Shown here piece after piece: positions 50,146-61,435 of a stretch of 64,000 bases of DNA. The notes under the pieces are model-generated. The model was not told the origin of the DNA, did no database searches, and worked only from the letters and a program-made list of their open reading frames with translations. How positions within the stretch are numbered: position 1 is the stretch's first letter; every line of letters starts with the position of its first letter. The translations under genes and the position numbers were made by a program. The stretch comes from Thamnaconus septentrionalis (taxonomy: Eukaryota > Chordata > Actinopteri > Tetraodontiformes > Monacanthidae), in NCBI GenBank assembly GCA_009823395.1, contig CM020515.1, positions 13,648,489 to 13,712,488 on the forward strand. The letters are read 5' to 3'.

Positions 50146-52263
50146 TCAAGACAAGTTCTTGGGTTTTTCTAGACTTGCCATCCGGTCTCGCTGCTGCTGT
50201 TTCTGTTTCTTAAGCTTGCGGTAGGCCTGCACCACGCGCTCCCTCTCCTCCTCCATCATCCTCTGTCGGGCCATGGACGGCTTGTTTGTGGAGCTGACGG
50301 TGTGGCCGAGAAGAGAGTTGAGCAGCAGTGTCTTGGGTTCCTTCTAGAGGACAGAAGAAGAGAAATGAGAAGACATTCTAAAGAATTCTTCACCAGCACA
50401 GCATGGTGCAATGTTTATTGCATGGTAACAGCAGCAGGGCAGCTTACCGGAGATTTAACCTGAGCTTTCCTGGGTTTGTTGTTCAGCGAGGGTGGAGCCA
50501 TTGCAACTTCACCAAAGGGAACATTGTCTAACAAAACAAAAGCATTTATTCAGAGTTTAGTTGTGTCTTGTTTACATTTATTATATATCGTAAAGCAGGG
50601 GTCACCAACCTTTTCGAATCCGAGCGCTACTTCATGGGTCCTGAGTCACATGAAGCAACCAATTTGCTACACTCTACTGTGCTAACAAACTCTCCCAGTT
50701 ATATGTTATTATTATTATTATTATTATTGATACTGACCGATGGAAAGACCCTGATCACATTAATGAGTTCTCAATAATTATCAACAATGACTAAACAAGG
50801 TTGGATAAAATTGACTCCTCATGTGGTCCTTGCAGGCACCACGTTGGTGACCCCTGTTGTAAAGCTTGAGGAAAACGTACCCCTTGTAAGCTGATCCAAC
50901 TTAAAAAGACAATGTAATGTATCCTCTTACCCACAAACATCTCCTTTTCCACCATGGCCTCCTGCCTGTCCAGCTTCTTCTGATGAAGCCTCTGCAGTTT
51001 GTATGTGTCATACCTGCAGGGTGAACAGAAAACGTTACCAAAACTAGGACCACTGAGCCTGAGCACCTCATAAACGTCCAAGAGGAAACCCAAGTCAACT
51101 TACTCCCTCTTTTTCTCAGACTTCCCCTTCGCCGTGCCTTGATTGTCCATATCCAGCTCGGGCCTTCTGTCCACTTGGTTCTTGCTGAGGAAGAGGACGT
51201 GCTTCGTTTCGTTTTCCATGCGTCGCACATACGCCTTCACGCTCTCTCGCTTCCTCCTCTTGAAGTGCGGGACAGGTATCCCACCGTCAGTTTGCTCTCT
51301 GATGGCTGAGAAGTCGTTCCGGTCACATGCAGCTACTGACACTTGTGTTGCCAACTTTCATTGCTCTCCAGTAGTGGTGAATCATAACTTAAAATAGGGT
51401 TTCAAAAAGAATATGCTTCACATAGTTTGAACTGCTTTGTTCCCAATAGACATTAGAAATAAGCTGAATGTTTAAATTGTATTGAAATCTTTTAATTGAA
51501 CATATTTTTTACACAACAACCGATAAAGTGCAGGATTGATGGCTTTTGCAACGAAATTAGATCAATAAAGCTGAAAAGAACAAGCGTGCCTGATGCATAG
51601 CCTACTCTATGCAAGCTACGCAGCCAGTACGCAGTTGTTGTGAATAGGTTGCGCAATGGTATTGCCTGCAGCAACGAAGATTACGATTTTGAACGCAAAC
51701 TCTACGGAAACGAACGTGAGTTTGCATCCAAAATAAATTTACGTTCAAGACAACTTAGAAATACGGGATTTACTCCGTCCCGTATCGATTCAACACGGGA
51801 CGCACTATTTCAAATACGGGACAATTCTGTATTTTAAGGGACGGTTGGCAACTCTGACTGCGAAACAGAGAAAGTGCACGCAAATCATACACTGGGGTGA
51901 AGTCATCCTCACCTTCCTTCGCCTTTTTGGCCTTGGGCGCAGCGGTTTTCATCGCCTCCTTGCTCTTCATGATCTCCTGGAGCTTGAACGGGATGTGTTC
52001 GAGGTGGTCCACCTTTGCTTTCTTGGGTTTGGCATCTCGTTTAAGCTTCCGGTCGCTGGAGACCAAACAGACACCACGAGAATGAGGCACATTCGACGTG
52101 GATGTTAATTTATTTTGCGTACAACCGAATCAAAAACCCAAAGAAAGCAAGTTTGTTATGCTAGCCAGTAGGTACTGTGTTAGCTGACGTACCTTCCCTG
52201 CTTCACGGCCGCGCTCCCCTCCTTCTCCGTCTTGTTTTCTCTCTTCCTTTTATTTTTTCCCAT
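50146..52263 (-). CDS. ccdc137: Coiled-coil domain-containing protein 137, six exons
   Basis: Coding exons (minus; plus coordinates): 52193-52263, 51913-52055, 51104-51305, 50931-51013, 50448-50527, 50146-50343. All junctions are GT-AG and in phase, giving 777 nt and 258 aa. The protein is small, very basic and Lys/Arg/Glu-rich, with helical coiled-coil stretches; the mammalian protein is a nucleolar/chromosome-periphery factor. Family matches: HIPFKLQEIMKSKEAMK in exon 2, PVPHFKRRKRESVKAYVRRM and HVLFLSKNQ in exon 3, VPFGEVAMAPPSL in exon 5, MARQRMMEEERERVVQAYRK in exon 6. The exon 3 acceptor is ambiguous: AG at 51336-51337 is also in frame and would add 10 residues. Introns 2 and 4 hold transposon copies. 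tspan10 lies next to it, as in mammals (17q25.3). Confidence 0.88.
50596..50856. mobile_element. hAT-type MITE in ccdc137 intron 4
   Basis: The termini CAGGGGTCACCAACCTTTT and GGTGACCCCTG are inverse repeats. The element is flanked by an 8-base duplication, TCGTAAAG and TTGTAAAG (7 of 8 match), as expected for hAT. The interior contains an (ATT)n run at about 50707-50729. Total length 261 bases. Confidence 0.85.
51347..51852. mobile_element. Probable transposon filling ccdc137 intron 2
   Basis: GTTGCCAAC at 51347-51355 and its reverse complement GTTGGCAAC at 51844-51852 bracket about 500 bases of AT-rich sequence. The right sub-terminus (CCCGTATCGATTCAACACGG and CGGGACAATTCTGTATTTTA) resembles a dispersed fish repeat beginning AGAGTTGCCAACCGTCCC. 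The terminal repeat is short, so the element call is tentative. Confidence 0.45.
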
Positions 52264-53454
52264 GTTACCACTGCTCACTTCGACATATGACTAGTTATTC
52301 AACGAGAACAACACCAACACGTGGGACAGCGTGCCACATCCGAACTTTAACCTCACGCAAGTTGTTTCCCCTGTAAACGGAAGTGAAGAGCTCTTACTCG
52401 GTGTCTGTTTCCGGATTACGTCGGGTACTCTTGTCGGAAAACGAAACGCTGAGGCTCTCATCATCAAATACTCGTGAAACTTACTTTTTTTTTTTTTTTG
52501 AGTGTTTTCAAAGATTTTCTCCAGCTAAAATCTCACCACTTAACAATAGAGTTCTATCTTTATAATAACCACATAATAAATGTAACATCCTATCAAGTCG
52601 ACTTCAGCCTTATTCCCTTTTGTGTAAAACTATAGGTCAAACTGGAGAGATGTAATTACATCTTACCTGTAGTACCCTCTAATCAAACAAAAAAAGTGCT
52701 GAAAAGCACTTTAAATAAAAAAAAAAATCGTGGCGACATTGAATAGCTCCTCATGTAGCAATAAACGATTTTTGCTGAAGCTGTTACACTCATTGTTGCC
52801 TTTCCTCACTGTGGCCACTGGGTGACGCTGCTCTAACAGTTATCCCTCAGAAAAATTCCTTAGCATGCAGGAAAAAGATACCGATATGCTTATTTTCATG
52901 TGGGTGTGTGATATAGAAACACAATATATTTTGTTCATTAAGTGAAATTCCTAAATTCATATATATATATATATATATATACACACAATCACCAATGAGT
53001 CTTAAATGTTTAAGTGCGGTATTATTTCTGTTGTGCCTCTGTTGTTCAAAGCTGCATTAAATATCACTTCGACAACAATCTTTTTTTTAATTTATTTATT
53101 TATTTTACTTAATTTAACATTTATTTGTCCCTTTTTTAAACAAAGAATAATTGTAGATTGGAACAAAAAATTTTCATGGTACAGAATCCATGGTACAAAT
53201 TCATTGCTTCAAAAACACATTTTTGTAAATATTTTAATACATCATTTCCTCTACATTTAAACAATCTTTGAACTTGTGTGCCGCCCAGCTGTACCATTGG
53301 CATGAATCAATAAATGATAAAGCCAAAAAAAAAAAAAAAAAGTATTTTTTATGTGTTTGCAATATGCTGTGTTACCACTAGATGCTACTAAATCTTACAC
53401 ACTGGATGTGTCCCTTCATTCAATATCAAACCAATATGAATTCGTCCTCCAGAT

Positions 53455-55119
53455 TTACATGAAAACTTTATGCCACTGGATGCTCTCCAACAGCCGGGTG
53501 GTGATGAACAGAGTCACTATCTGGACCCCCAGGACCACGACTGCCACCGTCCCTATCAGGCCCTCGTGCTGCTCCACCCAGCGGGAGATTGCTCCCAGGC
53601 ATCCGCCCAGGAAGATCACACTCTGTGCCGTGAACTCATCCAACGCCTGAGCTCCAACGCCACACTGAGAGTTCCACACTGTTCCATTCTCCAGAGGGTC
53701 CACACAGCAGGTGGGAGGGACGCCACAGGCTAGCACTCCAGGGGCTGAGCAGTTGTAATATCTAGGAGGAGAAAATAATTTGCTTTTTATTTATTTGCAT
53801 CTTCCATGATGATGGCGTTTTAAAAATATGTCTCAAGTTAACCAGCCGCTACTCACATGTTGACCTCCCAGTCGCGGTAGTTGTCCGCACCGCAGCACTG
53901 CAGACTTGACTGAATCTCATCCATGATGAACCTCAGGTCTAGGTCGTCCTGGTACCGCGCCACGGCGGCGAGCATTCCTGACCGGAAGTAGCTTCCAATC
54001 TGGTCCTGCTGACTGTAGAGCACGATGGCCACCAGCACCTGGGCCGTGATAAGCACCAGCACCACGCAGGAGAAGAGCTTCAGCAAAAAGCTGTTCTCCC
54101 TCAAGGCACCCACGCAGCCCGACAGGCAGAGCAGAGTCAGCAGGAAGCCCAGCGTGACGAGCAGAAGCATGGGGTCGCTCCCGATGCTGCCGATCTGCTC
54201 CTGGGCAAACGACTCTTTACTGATCAGACCCCACATCCCCAGGCCGAGAATCAGCAGACCCAGCACGGTGAACGTCAGGTTGCCCAGAAACAGGATGTAC
54301 TTGAGGAGGTAGTCAACGAAAGAGTATCTGTGGTAGGGCTGGACATTTCTCCTGGCTGCGGGGCTGTTGTCATCTTGTCCGCTGGCTGGCTGTGAGTGAT
54401 GGGGTTCAGTGGAGACATTCTTTAAATCTTCAGTGCCCTGTCGAATTGGACCTGCCTTTGGAAGCACAGTTATGCATTAAACATCTTTTAGTTTTGAGCC
54501 TCCCATACTGTCTTTACTAATTGTTTAATGCCAGACTCCATAGAAGTCGCTTTGCTCATGCACTTTTGTAAGTGCCTCTTTATTGTTTTCCAGAAAATGG
54601 TGGCTTTAGCCCTGTGTTTGCAGACTCCTGCTGTAGCGCAGGGATAAAGCTTTGTTGGACCTTTCACATGTTTGTAAAGGGACTAAAAGAAGGAGACTGG
54701 TCACAGAGGCTGGAACCAACCACTGACCCGAGGAGTTGTTACTAGCATTGGTACAATGGTCCTTGTGATGTCATAAAGGGCTGATTTCCAGAATTTTTAC
54801 ACGCTTTCTGAAATAGTGTAGCAAATGGCGACCTATGTTGTTAGACTAGAGATGTATTATTGTCAAAGAAATGTTGCTGAAGGAAACTTGACATAGTGGA
54901 CCTTGGCATAACAACTGAAGGGCACTCAAGAAATTGTCAACAGAGAGTAACTCAGAAACAAACTTCCATCACAAGGCCAAAGAGAACCGGGTGGAAACTT
55001 TACATAACAGAAGCGGACGCTGAAGACCGAGGCCTTACCTTCGGCAGCAGCGGACTGGACTCATTGTCCGCAGCGTCTGCTCTCAGCCATGGGAAAGCGA
55101 TCCGAAAGTGTCTCCTCAT
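53455..55119 (-). CDS. tspan10: Tetraspanin-10 (oculospanin), three coding exons
   Basis: Coding exons (minus; plus coordinates): 55039-55119, 53857-54455, 53455-53761; in phase, 987 nt, 328 aa. A TspanC8 tetraspanin, the group that escorts ADAM10; the mammalian gene is active in the eye and pigment cells. The N-terminal cytoplasmic ESSPLLPK matches the mammalian ERSPLLSQ. Four membrane segments are visible: YILFLGNLTFTVLGLLILGL, PMLLLVTLGFLLTLLCLSGC, FSCVVLVLITAQVLVAIVLY and GTVAVVVLGVQIVTLFI. The large loop has the CCG motif (SLQCCGADNYRDW) and eight cysteines in total, as expected for TspanC8. The exon 2 acceptor (CCAAAG) has a poor pyrimidine tract. An upstream in-frame ATG at 55198-55200 would add 27 residues; the ATG at 55117-55119 is chosen because it gives the length nearest the family. 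ccdc137 is the conserved neighbour. Confidence 0.9.
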
Positions 55120-55199
55120 GTCGGTGAAACAGCTGGGCGAAGATTCTCCTGGGGCCTTCCAGCGGAATGGCAGAGTCCAACAAGGAGGCTCATTCGCCA

Positions 55200-55311
55200 C
55201 AGCGTGAACAAGAAGAGCATGTGAGCCGAGGTGGAGTAACCACGCAGTGTTGCTGCTGCACGCCGTGGGATTTCTTTATCATGTGAGAGTCACAGTGAGG
55301 GGATTATGGCA

Positions 55312-55349
<38 letters not shown>

Positions 55350-58030
55350 GACGCACGAAGACGGACACACACACAAACGCACAGAGAAACAAAAGATCAC
55401 TACTCACACAACCTCTCACGAACCACAATGTTGATGTTATAATAAATATTCCTTTTAAAAATTCCTTTTGATCTTTGTTTAATAAGAATAATCTAATTAT
55501 TTTACCCCAAAGACGAGAGAGACGGAGCCTCGTGGCTGGAAACTATAATGGATTTATTATCCAATCTTTTTATTTTTTGTTGTTGTTGCAGATGACATCC
55601 AGATGTGGTAAGTTCAATTCTCCTTACATGCTGCATAATTAGTTTATCCCCTCCGGCAGCTCTACCTCTCACTCAGGCCGCTCCAGCGTGGCAAAAGCAC
55701 AACAAAAACATTGTTATCACCTGCAAAATTATTTTTGAAATTGCACACAGTTCCTGTTAAGTGCAAGGTGCTCTGTAAACGCCTTTCGCTATAGCAAAGT
55801 GGACTTGGCCCATTGGGCCCCACAGCTGCAGCTTTGAACACAAACAGCAGCTTTCTTTTGTAAATTCAGAGAAAGTCAGCCAGCCTCGTTAAAACTCCCC
55901 TCTGAGGGACAATCAATTGACTTTAGCTTGAAGTCAAACGTCACCCTGATGAAGTCATCACAGAGCAATGTGCCTCTCAATGTGAATGACAAATGACCAA
56001 ATAGCAAGATTGAGTGAAGAAACAGAGGGGCAGCAGCCTTGTTGCTTCACCCTCTGGCTCCGCTGAGCTGCTGCTGTCATTATTTCCTCTGAGCTGGGCT
56101 GAGGGAGGGAGGAAGAATAACAAAAGTATGCAAGAAAAGAAAAGGGCCACGCATATCACTCCAGTTCTGAATAGACTGAATGGACTTCTGCTACTGGTCT
56201 ATAAGTCACTGAATGGTTTAGGTCCAGAATACATAAATGAAATGCTAATGCCATATAAACCCAGTAGGACTCGGGGAACCAAGTGACGAAACAACTATGA
56301 GGACGCAGAAGAAACAATTTGATTTGAGGCTGACTTCCACACAGGTTGACAGGTGGTTGGACACTCAGTTGGTGAAATGACGCACCGCAGGAGGGAAAAG
56401 CAGCTATCAACAACAATGCGACTTTTTGTTTATGATGTGATCGTACAATTTTGATCCTATATAAAAAAATCAGTATCAAAACAGAGGCTATGGCCACAAC
56501 CTTAACCCAAATAAGCAATAAACTGTTTTGCACAAATAATTTTGTGTCACAGAAAGCATTTTCCACACTATTATGCTGTGGTCATGTGACACGTCACTTG
56601 CACAGTATACATTTTTCACCTGGGCTGGAAGTCAGTATTTTTTTTTTCTCCACTGCACATTTAGAGACACATGGCTTCTCTCACTGCCCTGCTGCTTCTG
56701 CACATTTCCACTGATGTAGTGGAAAATAATAAACTGAGGGACCACGGCACGGCAATCTGAGGATTAAAAAGAAAAAAGAAACTCCACCCAAACCTCTGGA
56801 TTTTCACTCTGAAACAAACCTGGTAAATATTGTTTTAAAAATGTAAAAAATCATACAACTCTTCAGTTCAACCAACTCTAAAAGACTCTGTCACACTGTC
56901 ACGCAGCTCGAGACAGGTTACGCAGGTTGCACAATGCTCTTCTACTGGGTGTCAGGTTGCCTCAGGGAGTTTAAAGTTGGTGCAGATGGCAGCGATTGTT
57001 GCCCAGAAAGATTCTGACTCAAAAGTGATATAAATAAATAAATAAATATATAAATAAAAAACCTGTGCAGCGTGCAGGGCACTGGCAGCACAGGATGCAG
57101 CATCTTTATCAAATCACTCAAAGGGAATGAGGAGCTGCTAAATGCTGTTGCTGTATTTTGTTCTGACAAAAAGTGGTAAAAAAAAACAACAAAATACTTT
57201 GGCAGTGTTTCTTTTTGTGTGATTTACGGCTGCAGATTGTGGCAATTACAGACTGAGGAAAATATGTTTTGAAGAAGAAATCTGTTTTTATAACTTTCAA
57301 ATTCTCGACTAAATCTTTTTTTCTGTGTGAGTACCATTTGTTAAGAAAGAGCAAGATAAAAAGCACAGTAGCAGGTAATGTATAAATCAACAAGTCTATC
57401 TGTCCTGAGATAAATTCCACATCATTTATCTTGAATGGATACAGCTGCAAAAATGCCTTTTAAAAAATAAAGGGCATTGAATGATTAAATAGTAGTAGTG
57501 CAATGACTTACTTTGAGGAAACACACAAAGCTGTTGCTTATCTAAATAAAGCATTCAAATATCTCCTTAATCCTTAAAACCAAAGTGGATTTGTCAAAGT
57601 GTTGCATTACGTATTTATCTTTAGCGTTGAGATTAAAAGGGCCACTGTGGGCAGCACGTGTCAGATCCCAGATGTTGAGCAGATTGTATTACACTGGCCT
57701 GCAGGAATGTGCTTCTGGCGCTACTCCGCTTCATCAAACACCACCTCTGGATGGGAGCAGTTGCCCGTCGCCGCTAAAAGCAGCTGATATGGATGCAGCC
57801 GTGGCTTCACGACGACCACCCACGACGCCTCTGCAAGTTAATCAGTCGTTGTAGCGAGTCTGGTTCAAGCAAATCAGGAGCCGACTGCACAGACACATGC
57901 GTTGGCATGCACTGTTATGAACTCCATGGCTGAGGGAGAAAAAAAAAGAAAAGAAAAACGGTTTATGGTAGCTGCATCACCGAAGTGGGTGGGAGCAGGT
58001 GGGCGGAATAGCTGGAGAAGAACAGGGAGG
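55200..58030. other. Intergenic DNA between tspan10 and the unnamed secreted gene
   Basis: No intact gene. It holds a (CA)n microsatellite at about 55312-55347, a LINE reverse-transcriptase remnant at 56145-56285, and AT-rich sequence. ORFs near 56156-56566 and 57118-57450 on the minus strand show hydrophobic stretches but no recognisable family or exon structure. Confidence 0.55.
56145..56285 (+). mobile_element. Remnant of a non-LTR retrotransposon reverse transcriptase
   Basis: The plus-strand frame reads ATHITPVLNRLNGLLLLVYK then SLNGLGPEYINEMLMPYKPS and a stop. This is the familiar end of the RT ORF in fish L2/CR1-like LINEs. The segment normally between 'ITPVL' and 'LLLLVYKSL' appears internally deleted. 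No other part of the ORF is nearby, so it is a dead fragment. Confidence 0.6.
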
Positions 58031-58129
58031 CATTTATAAGGGAGTGGTGCCTGCGTCGCCTTTTCTCTCTGCTGAGGGATTTAACTGCATCCGACCGTAA
58101 CTTCCAAAGACTCCCGGCACTGTCACAAG
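58031..58129 (+). promoter_or_regulatory. TATA box and 5' UTR exon of the unnamed secreted gene
   Basis: ATTTATAAG at 58032-58040 is a good TATA box. About 25-30 bases on, a short GC-balanced exon would start, ending at 58129 before the donor GTATAG. The next acceptor at 58416-58417 leads directly to the start codon of the downstream gene. A well-placed TATA box suggests a regulated, tissue-specific gene. Confidence 0.6.
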
Positions 58130-58211
58130 GTATAGTAAAACTGTTTGGACTCTTTCAAGTTTGTTTTTAGACAGTTGGAGTTAAAGCAAACTCATGCGTC
58201 ATTTCTAAAGA

Positions 58212-58248
<37 letters not shown>

Positions 58249-58424
58249 GTATTGTCATTCACATTAAACCAACAATATAAGGTGCATCAGTCACAAATTC
58301 AGCTGCAATTGCAAAGTGAAATGCATTTTTTCTTTGACTTGTATTTTTTATAACTCCAAACTAAGACTGAGGTTTATTAGATTTTTATTTATTTATTTTT
58401 TTTTCATGTTTCTTAAGGGAGAAA

Positions 58425-59673
58425 ATGAGGTTGAAAGAGGTTCTGGCTCTGCTCTGTGTAACAATGACATGTGGCGCACAGAAAAGGAAGCAGGAAGTGT
58501 CTCGTTGGGACTCCAAAGGTCAGGAGGTCGATCTTGATTATGCTTCTCCAACAGATTTCATCATTGCATCTACATTTGTATTCAGACTTCATGGTAACGT
58601 ACTGCTCTTTCTCATGTCTGTCTCCAGTGGAATACAGCAACGGCAAGACGTGTTCAAATCTCACCCAGGTGCTGGACAACTGGAAATTTGCCATCGTAAC
58701 CCAAGTGAAAGACCTGCTGGTCAATGACCACGCCTCCGTCCTACCTGAATATAGCAGGTAGGTGCTCACCGCCTTTGACGGTGACCATGTATGAGAAAAA
58801 AAACAAAGCAAAAAAACAAGACGTCAAACTGTTTTGTCCGCTCGCATTTGTGCGAGATTGGGACTTACGTAACTTCCAGCAATGGTTGCTGTGCTTCACA
58901 CGCGGCCAGCTCTGCCTTATGAGTGATGAGTGACCTAACCACGCCATCGGTGCCAAAGGAATACGGGAAAAGTTGCAGTTGCCAAATTACGTGTGCCTGG
59001 CTAAGATCTGCGCAGGTCATTGACCTCTTGGTATCTCAGAATTCAGATCCTGCAGCTCCAACAGTCAGTTTGACGCAACGATTTCCCTCGTTTGAACGAA
59101 AGCAAGCTGATGGCTTGCTGCCCACTTTCAGGCCAGAAATCTGCTGGTCTGCTGAAGAATTTTAGTTGCTGTGTCTGTCACCCTGATGTTCCCCATTGTG
59201 GCTGTTCCTGCTTAACACAATGTTGTGACTTTCATGCTCACTGCCAGTTTGACTCGGTCCTCAGCACTTTGCCAACAAGCAATGGTTCCATTCCTTGTTG
59301 AGTAACATTTGAAGGCCCCGAGGTCTCTGAGCAGTCACAGTGGAATGAATTACTCATTTGTATGATCTTTGTTTGTCTGTTTTCTCTGCATGCATCCAGG
59401 ATCAGGCCCCTGTCAGATGCAGTGGACGACCTTTACAGGCAGTTCAACTCCCTCAAAGAGGATCTGGGCAAACTCATCTCCAAGTTTGACTCTCTGGAGG
59501 CTTTTGTGGACGACCTCAAAGACGGCAGAGTTACCCGGCGGCAGGTGCCGAGGCCCCTCCCCTACGTCGGCCTGAGGTCACCGCTGCGAGCACAGATGCG
59601 TGCGCCCATTAGGGAGATAACACAAGAACGTGCGCTGACCAGAGCAAGGAGGAAGGGGCCACAGAGGCCTTAG
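58425..59673 (+). CDS. Small secreted coiled-coil protein, family not recognised
   Basis: Three coding exons, 58425-58518, 58628-58757 and 59400-59673, join in phase (GT-AG) to give 165 aa. I do not recognise the family. Visible: a clear signal peptide ([19 protein letters not shown], cleavage about 19), then a basic dibasic-rich segment (KRKQ), one Cys (C40) next to an N-glycosylation site (N42-L-T), amphipathic helices around [15 protein letters not shown], and a heptad-rich stretch ([20 protein letters not shown] to about FVDDL). The C-terminal 50 residues are strongly basic and Pro/Arg-rich ([24 protein letters not shown]). A TATA box, a spliced 5' UTR and an AATAAA at 59840-59845 support a real gene. 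A single unpaired Cys could allow disulfide dimerisation. Possible roles are a secreted matrix protein or a hormone-like precursor, but no function is assigned. Confidence 0.75.
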
Positions 59674-59839
59674 TGCTGAAATCTGTTTGCTGTCTGCTGC
59701 GCTATTTCATGATATCCCTATGTTTTTTAGTGTAGATTATATCTTCTAACTCTTCCATTTAGAAAAATTGAATGTTTTTTTCCTTTAAAGCTCGTGGGAT
59801 GACGTTACAAACACTGTCACGTACTGCAGTGGCGCATTG

Positions 59840-59845
59840 AATAAA
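59840..59845 (+). terminator. Poly(A) signal AATAAA of the unnamed secreted gene
   Basis: Canonical AATAAA about 170 bases after the stop codon, followed within 20-30 bases by T-rich sequence. Confidence 0.7.
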
Positions 59846-59954
59846 AGCTGTATTTATTTCTGCCCTTTTTCCTATGTACAATGCTAAATCGACCACAGGG
59901 TGGCAGCATTTATCAGGAAATGAGTGTGCGGGCGTTTAATGAGCGTGGCGCTTC

Positions 59955-59958
<4 letters not shown>

Positions 59959-60040
<82 letters not shown>

Positions 60041-60042
60041 TA
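59959..60042. repeat. Compound (TA)n(CA)n(TA)n microsatellite
   Basis: TA run, then a CA run of about 48 bases, then a short TA run. It accounts for the IYIYTHTH-type ORFs. Confidence 0.95.
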
Positions 60043-60419
60043 CTTCAGCAACAAGTGTATGATAAAATATTGGACATTGATTTCATGTTTGGGAATACAA
60101 TCACTACAACACTGTCTAAAAGACTCTTGAGGACAATCATGAACAAATCCAGTAAAGAATAAAAAGCAGTGAAGAAGCATTTTTGAAGGGAATCATTTAC
60201 TCCTAATATCAGAGACAACTGTGGTAGGTGGCTCACGACGGAAAAATATCTTGTTACGTACGAAGTACTGAAAAGTATACACTTACAACTGCATCCAAAA
60301 GTTTAGATGGTCAAATGAAGTGCATTCTGAAATGTCGTCCTAAGCGGAAAATCCTTCACTTTAGTAAATAATACCATTTACTGCTAACAGCCAACATGGC
60401 CAATATTGGAAATTTCCAT

Positions 60420-60760
60420 CAGTTTGTTTTATTACCAACATTATATTAACTTTGTTACTCAAAAAGGAACAATACGTTTGGCACAATTGAAAAAAAAAAA
60501 AAAAAAACATGGTTATATAAGATCACTTTTTATATTTCACAGGATGGTGTAATTCCTCTCAAAGGTGACACTTGACCTCTTCATTTGCATGGAGCTAAAT
60601 ATACTGAGCAGTGTCCTCCAGGTGCATCCTGGGAGGGAGGAGTTAAGAAGTGATGCTTCACTGGTGGAGGGTGTCAAAACACTTTAATCATTTCAGTCCA
60701 GTCACACCAGCAAACTGACGGTCAACTCTTTGGTTTCTCTTGTAAAACTGTACAAATAAA
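60420..60760 (-). other. Light-chain unit promoter block, copy without a V gene
   Basis: Homologous to 63390-63700. Shared sequence includes AACAATACGTTTGG/AACAATATGTTTGG, the octamer block TTCATTTGCATGGAGCTAAA, CTCCAGGTGCATCCTGGGAG, and GTGATGCTTCACTGGTGGAG. The octamer (ATTTGCAT at 60583-60590, ATGCAAAT on the minus strand) and a TATA-like ATATAAAAAG (minus, near 60528-60537) look promoter-like. No V or leader exon is found downstream of it on the minus strand (59900-60430), so this is the truncated edge of the tandem repeat. Confidence 0.65.
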
Positions 60761-60971
60761 GTTCTTAACTTTTTTAGTGTATTGGAATATAAATAAATAT
60801 ATATGGATATATACATATGTGTATATGTATATATGTATATATATATACATCAACGCGGATACTGTTAGAAATCTGAGTTCATGTCAATTAAATGTAACAT
60901 TAGTGTAATGACCAATTGTTTTAAATGTAAATGAAAAAAAAACAAACATTGATTTATCTTCTTCATCAACT

Positions 60972-60977
60972 TTTATT
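60972..60977 (-). terminator. Poly(A) signal of the light-chain C gene
   Basis: TTTATT on plus reads AATAAA on minus, 130 bases after the C-gene stop codon. The same hexamer in the same context recurs at 63886-63891 in the next copy. Confidence 0.7.
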
Positions 60978-61106
60978 GAAAGATTCTCTAAATGCAGCAG
61001 ACGCAAAGCTGATACAACACCGCCACCTAACGAGTCCAAAGTGGAAACTTGTCCTCGGCAAAGAAAGAGCACAAAGACTAAAGCAGCAGGTTTTCATTGT
61101 GCTCCT

Positions 61107-61435
61107 CTACTGGTCTCCATCGAGACACTGGGACTTGCTGATGGTTTTCTCTGAGCCGCGGGAGCCCACAGACACTTTACATGTATAAACCTTGTCGCTG
61201 TTCCAGTCTGACGTCTGGATGGACAGAGAGCTGCTGATGTGGAAAGTGCGGTCCGCTTGCTGAACAGCGGTGCTGCTAGAGATCCCAGCGCTCACTGGAC
61301 TCCCAGCAGCCAACCAGCTGACATCTGCCAAAGGCACCGACTGACTGGACACACAGACCAGAGCGGCTTTGTTGGACTGGAGCTCAGCGCTGGACGGAGG
61401 GAAGAGTGTGAGAACAGGAGGAGGGAGGCTGCAGC
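61107..61435 (-). CDS. Immunoglobulin light-chain constant region exon
   Basis: The exon opens after a pyrimidine-rich acceptor (AG at plus 61436-61437) with a 2-base completion of the J codon. It encodes CSLPPPVLTLFPPSSAELQS onward, a single C1-set Ig domain of about 108 aa. Landmarks: the FPPSS strand A motif, the intrachain Cys in ALVCVSS, Trp in VSWLAAG, Cys in YTCKVSV, and the C-terminal SQCLDGDQ, whose Cys pairs with the heavy chain. A stop follows directly. It is transcribed on the minus strand together with the V and J to its right. The isotype cannot be settled by eye. Confidence 0.9.

Noticed and set aside
53853..54467. Starting tspan10 at the GTG at 54467
   Set aside because: There is no ATG there and a stop lies just upstream in frame; splicing from the exon at 55039-55119 gives the conserved ESSPLLPK N-terminus in phase.
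56156..57450. Hydrophobic minus-strand ORFs of 136 and 110 aa
   Set aside because: No splice sites, signal or family; the first runs antisense across a LINE remnant.
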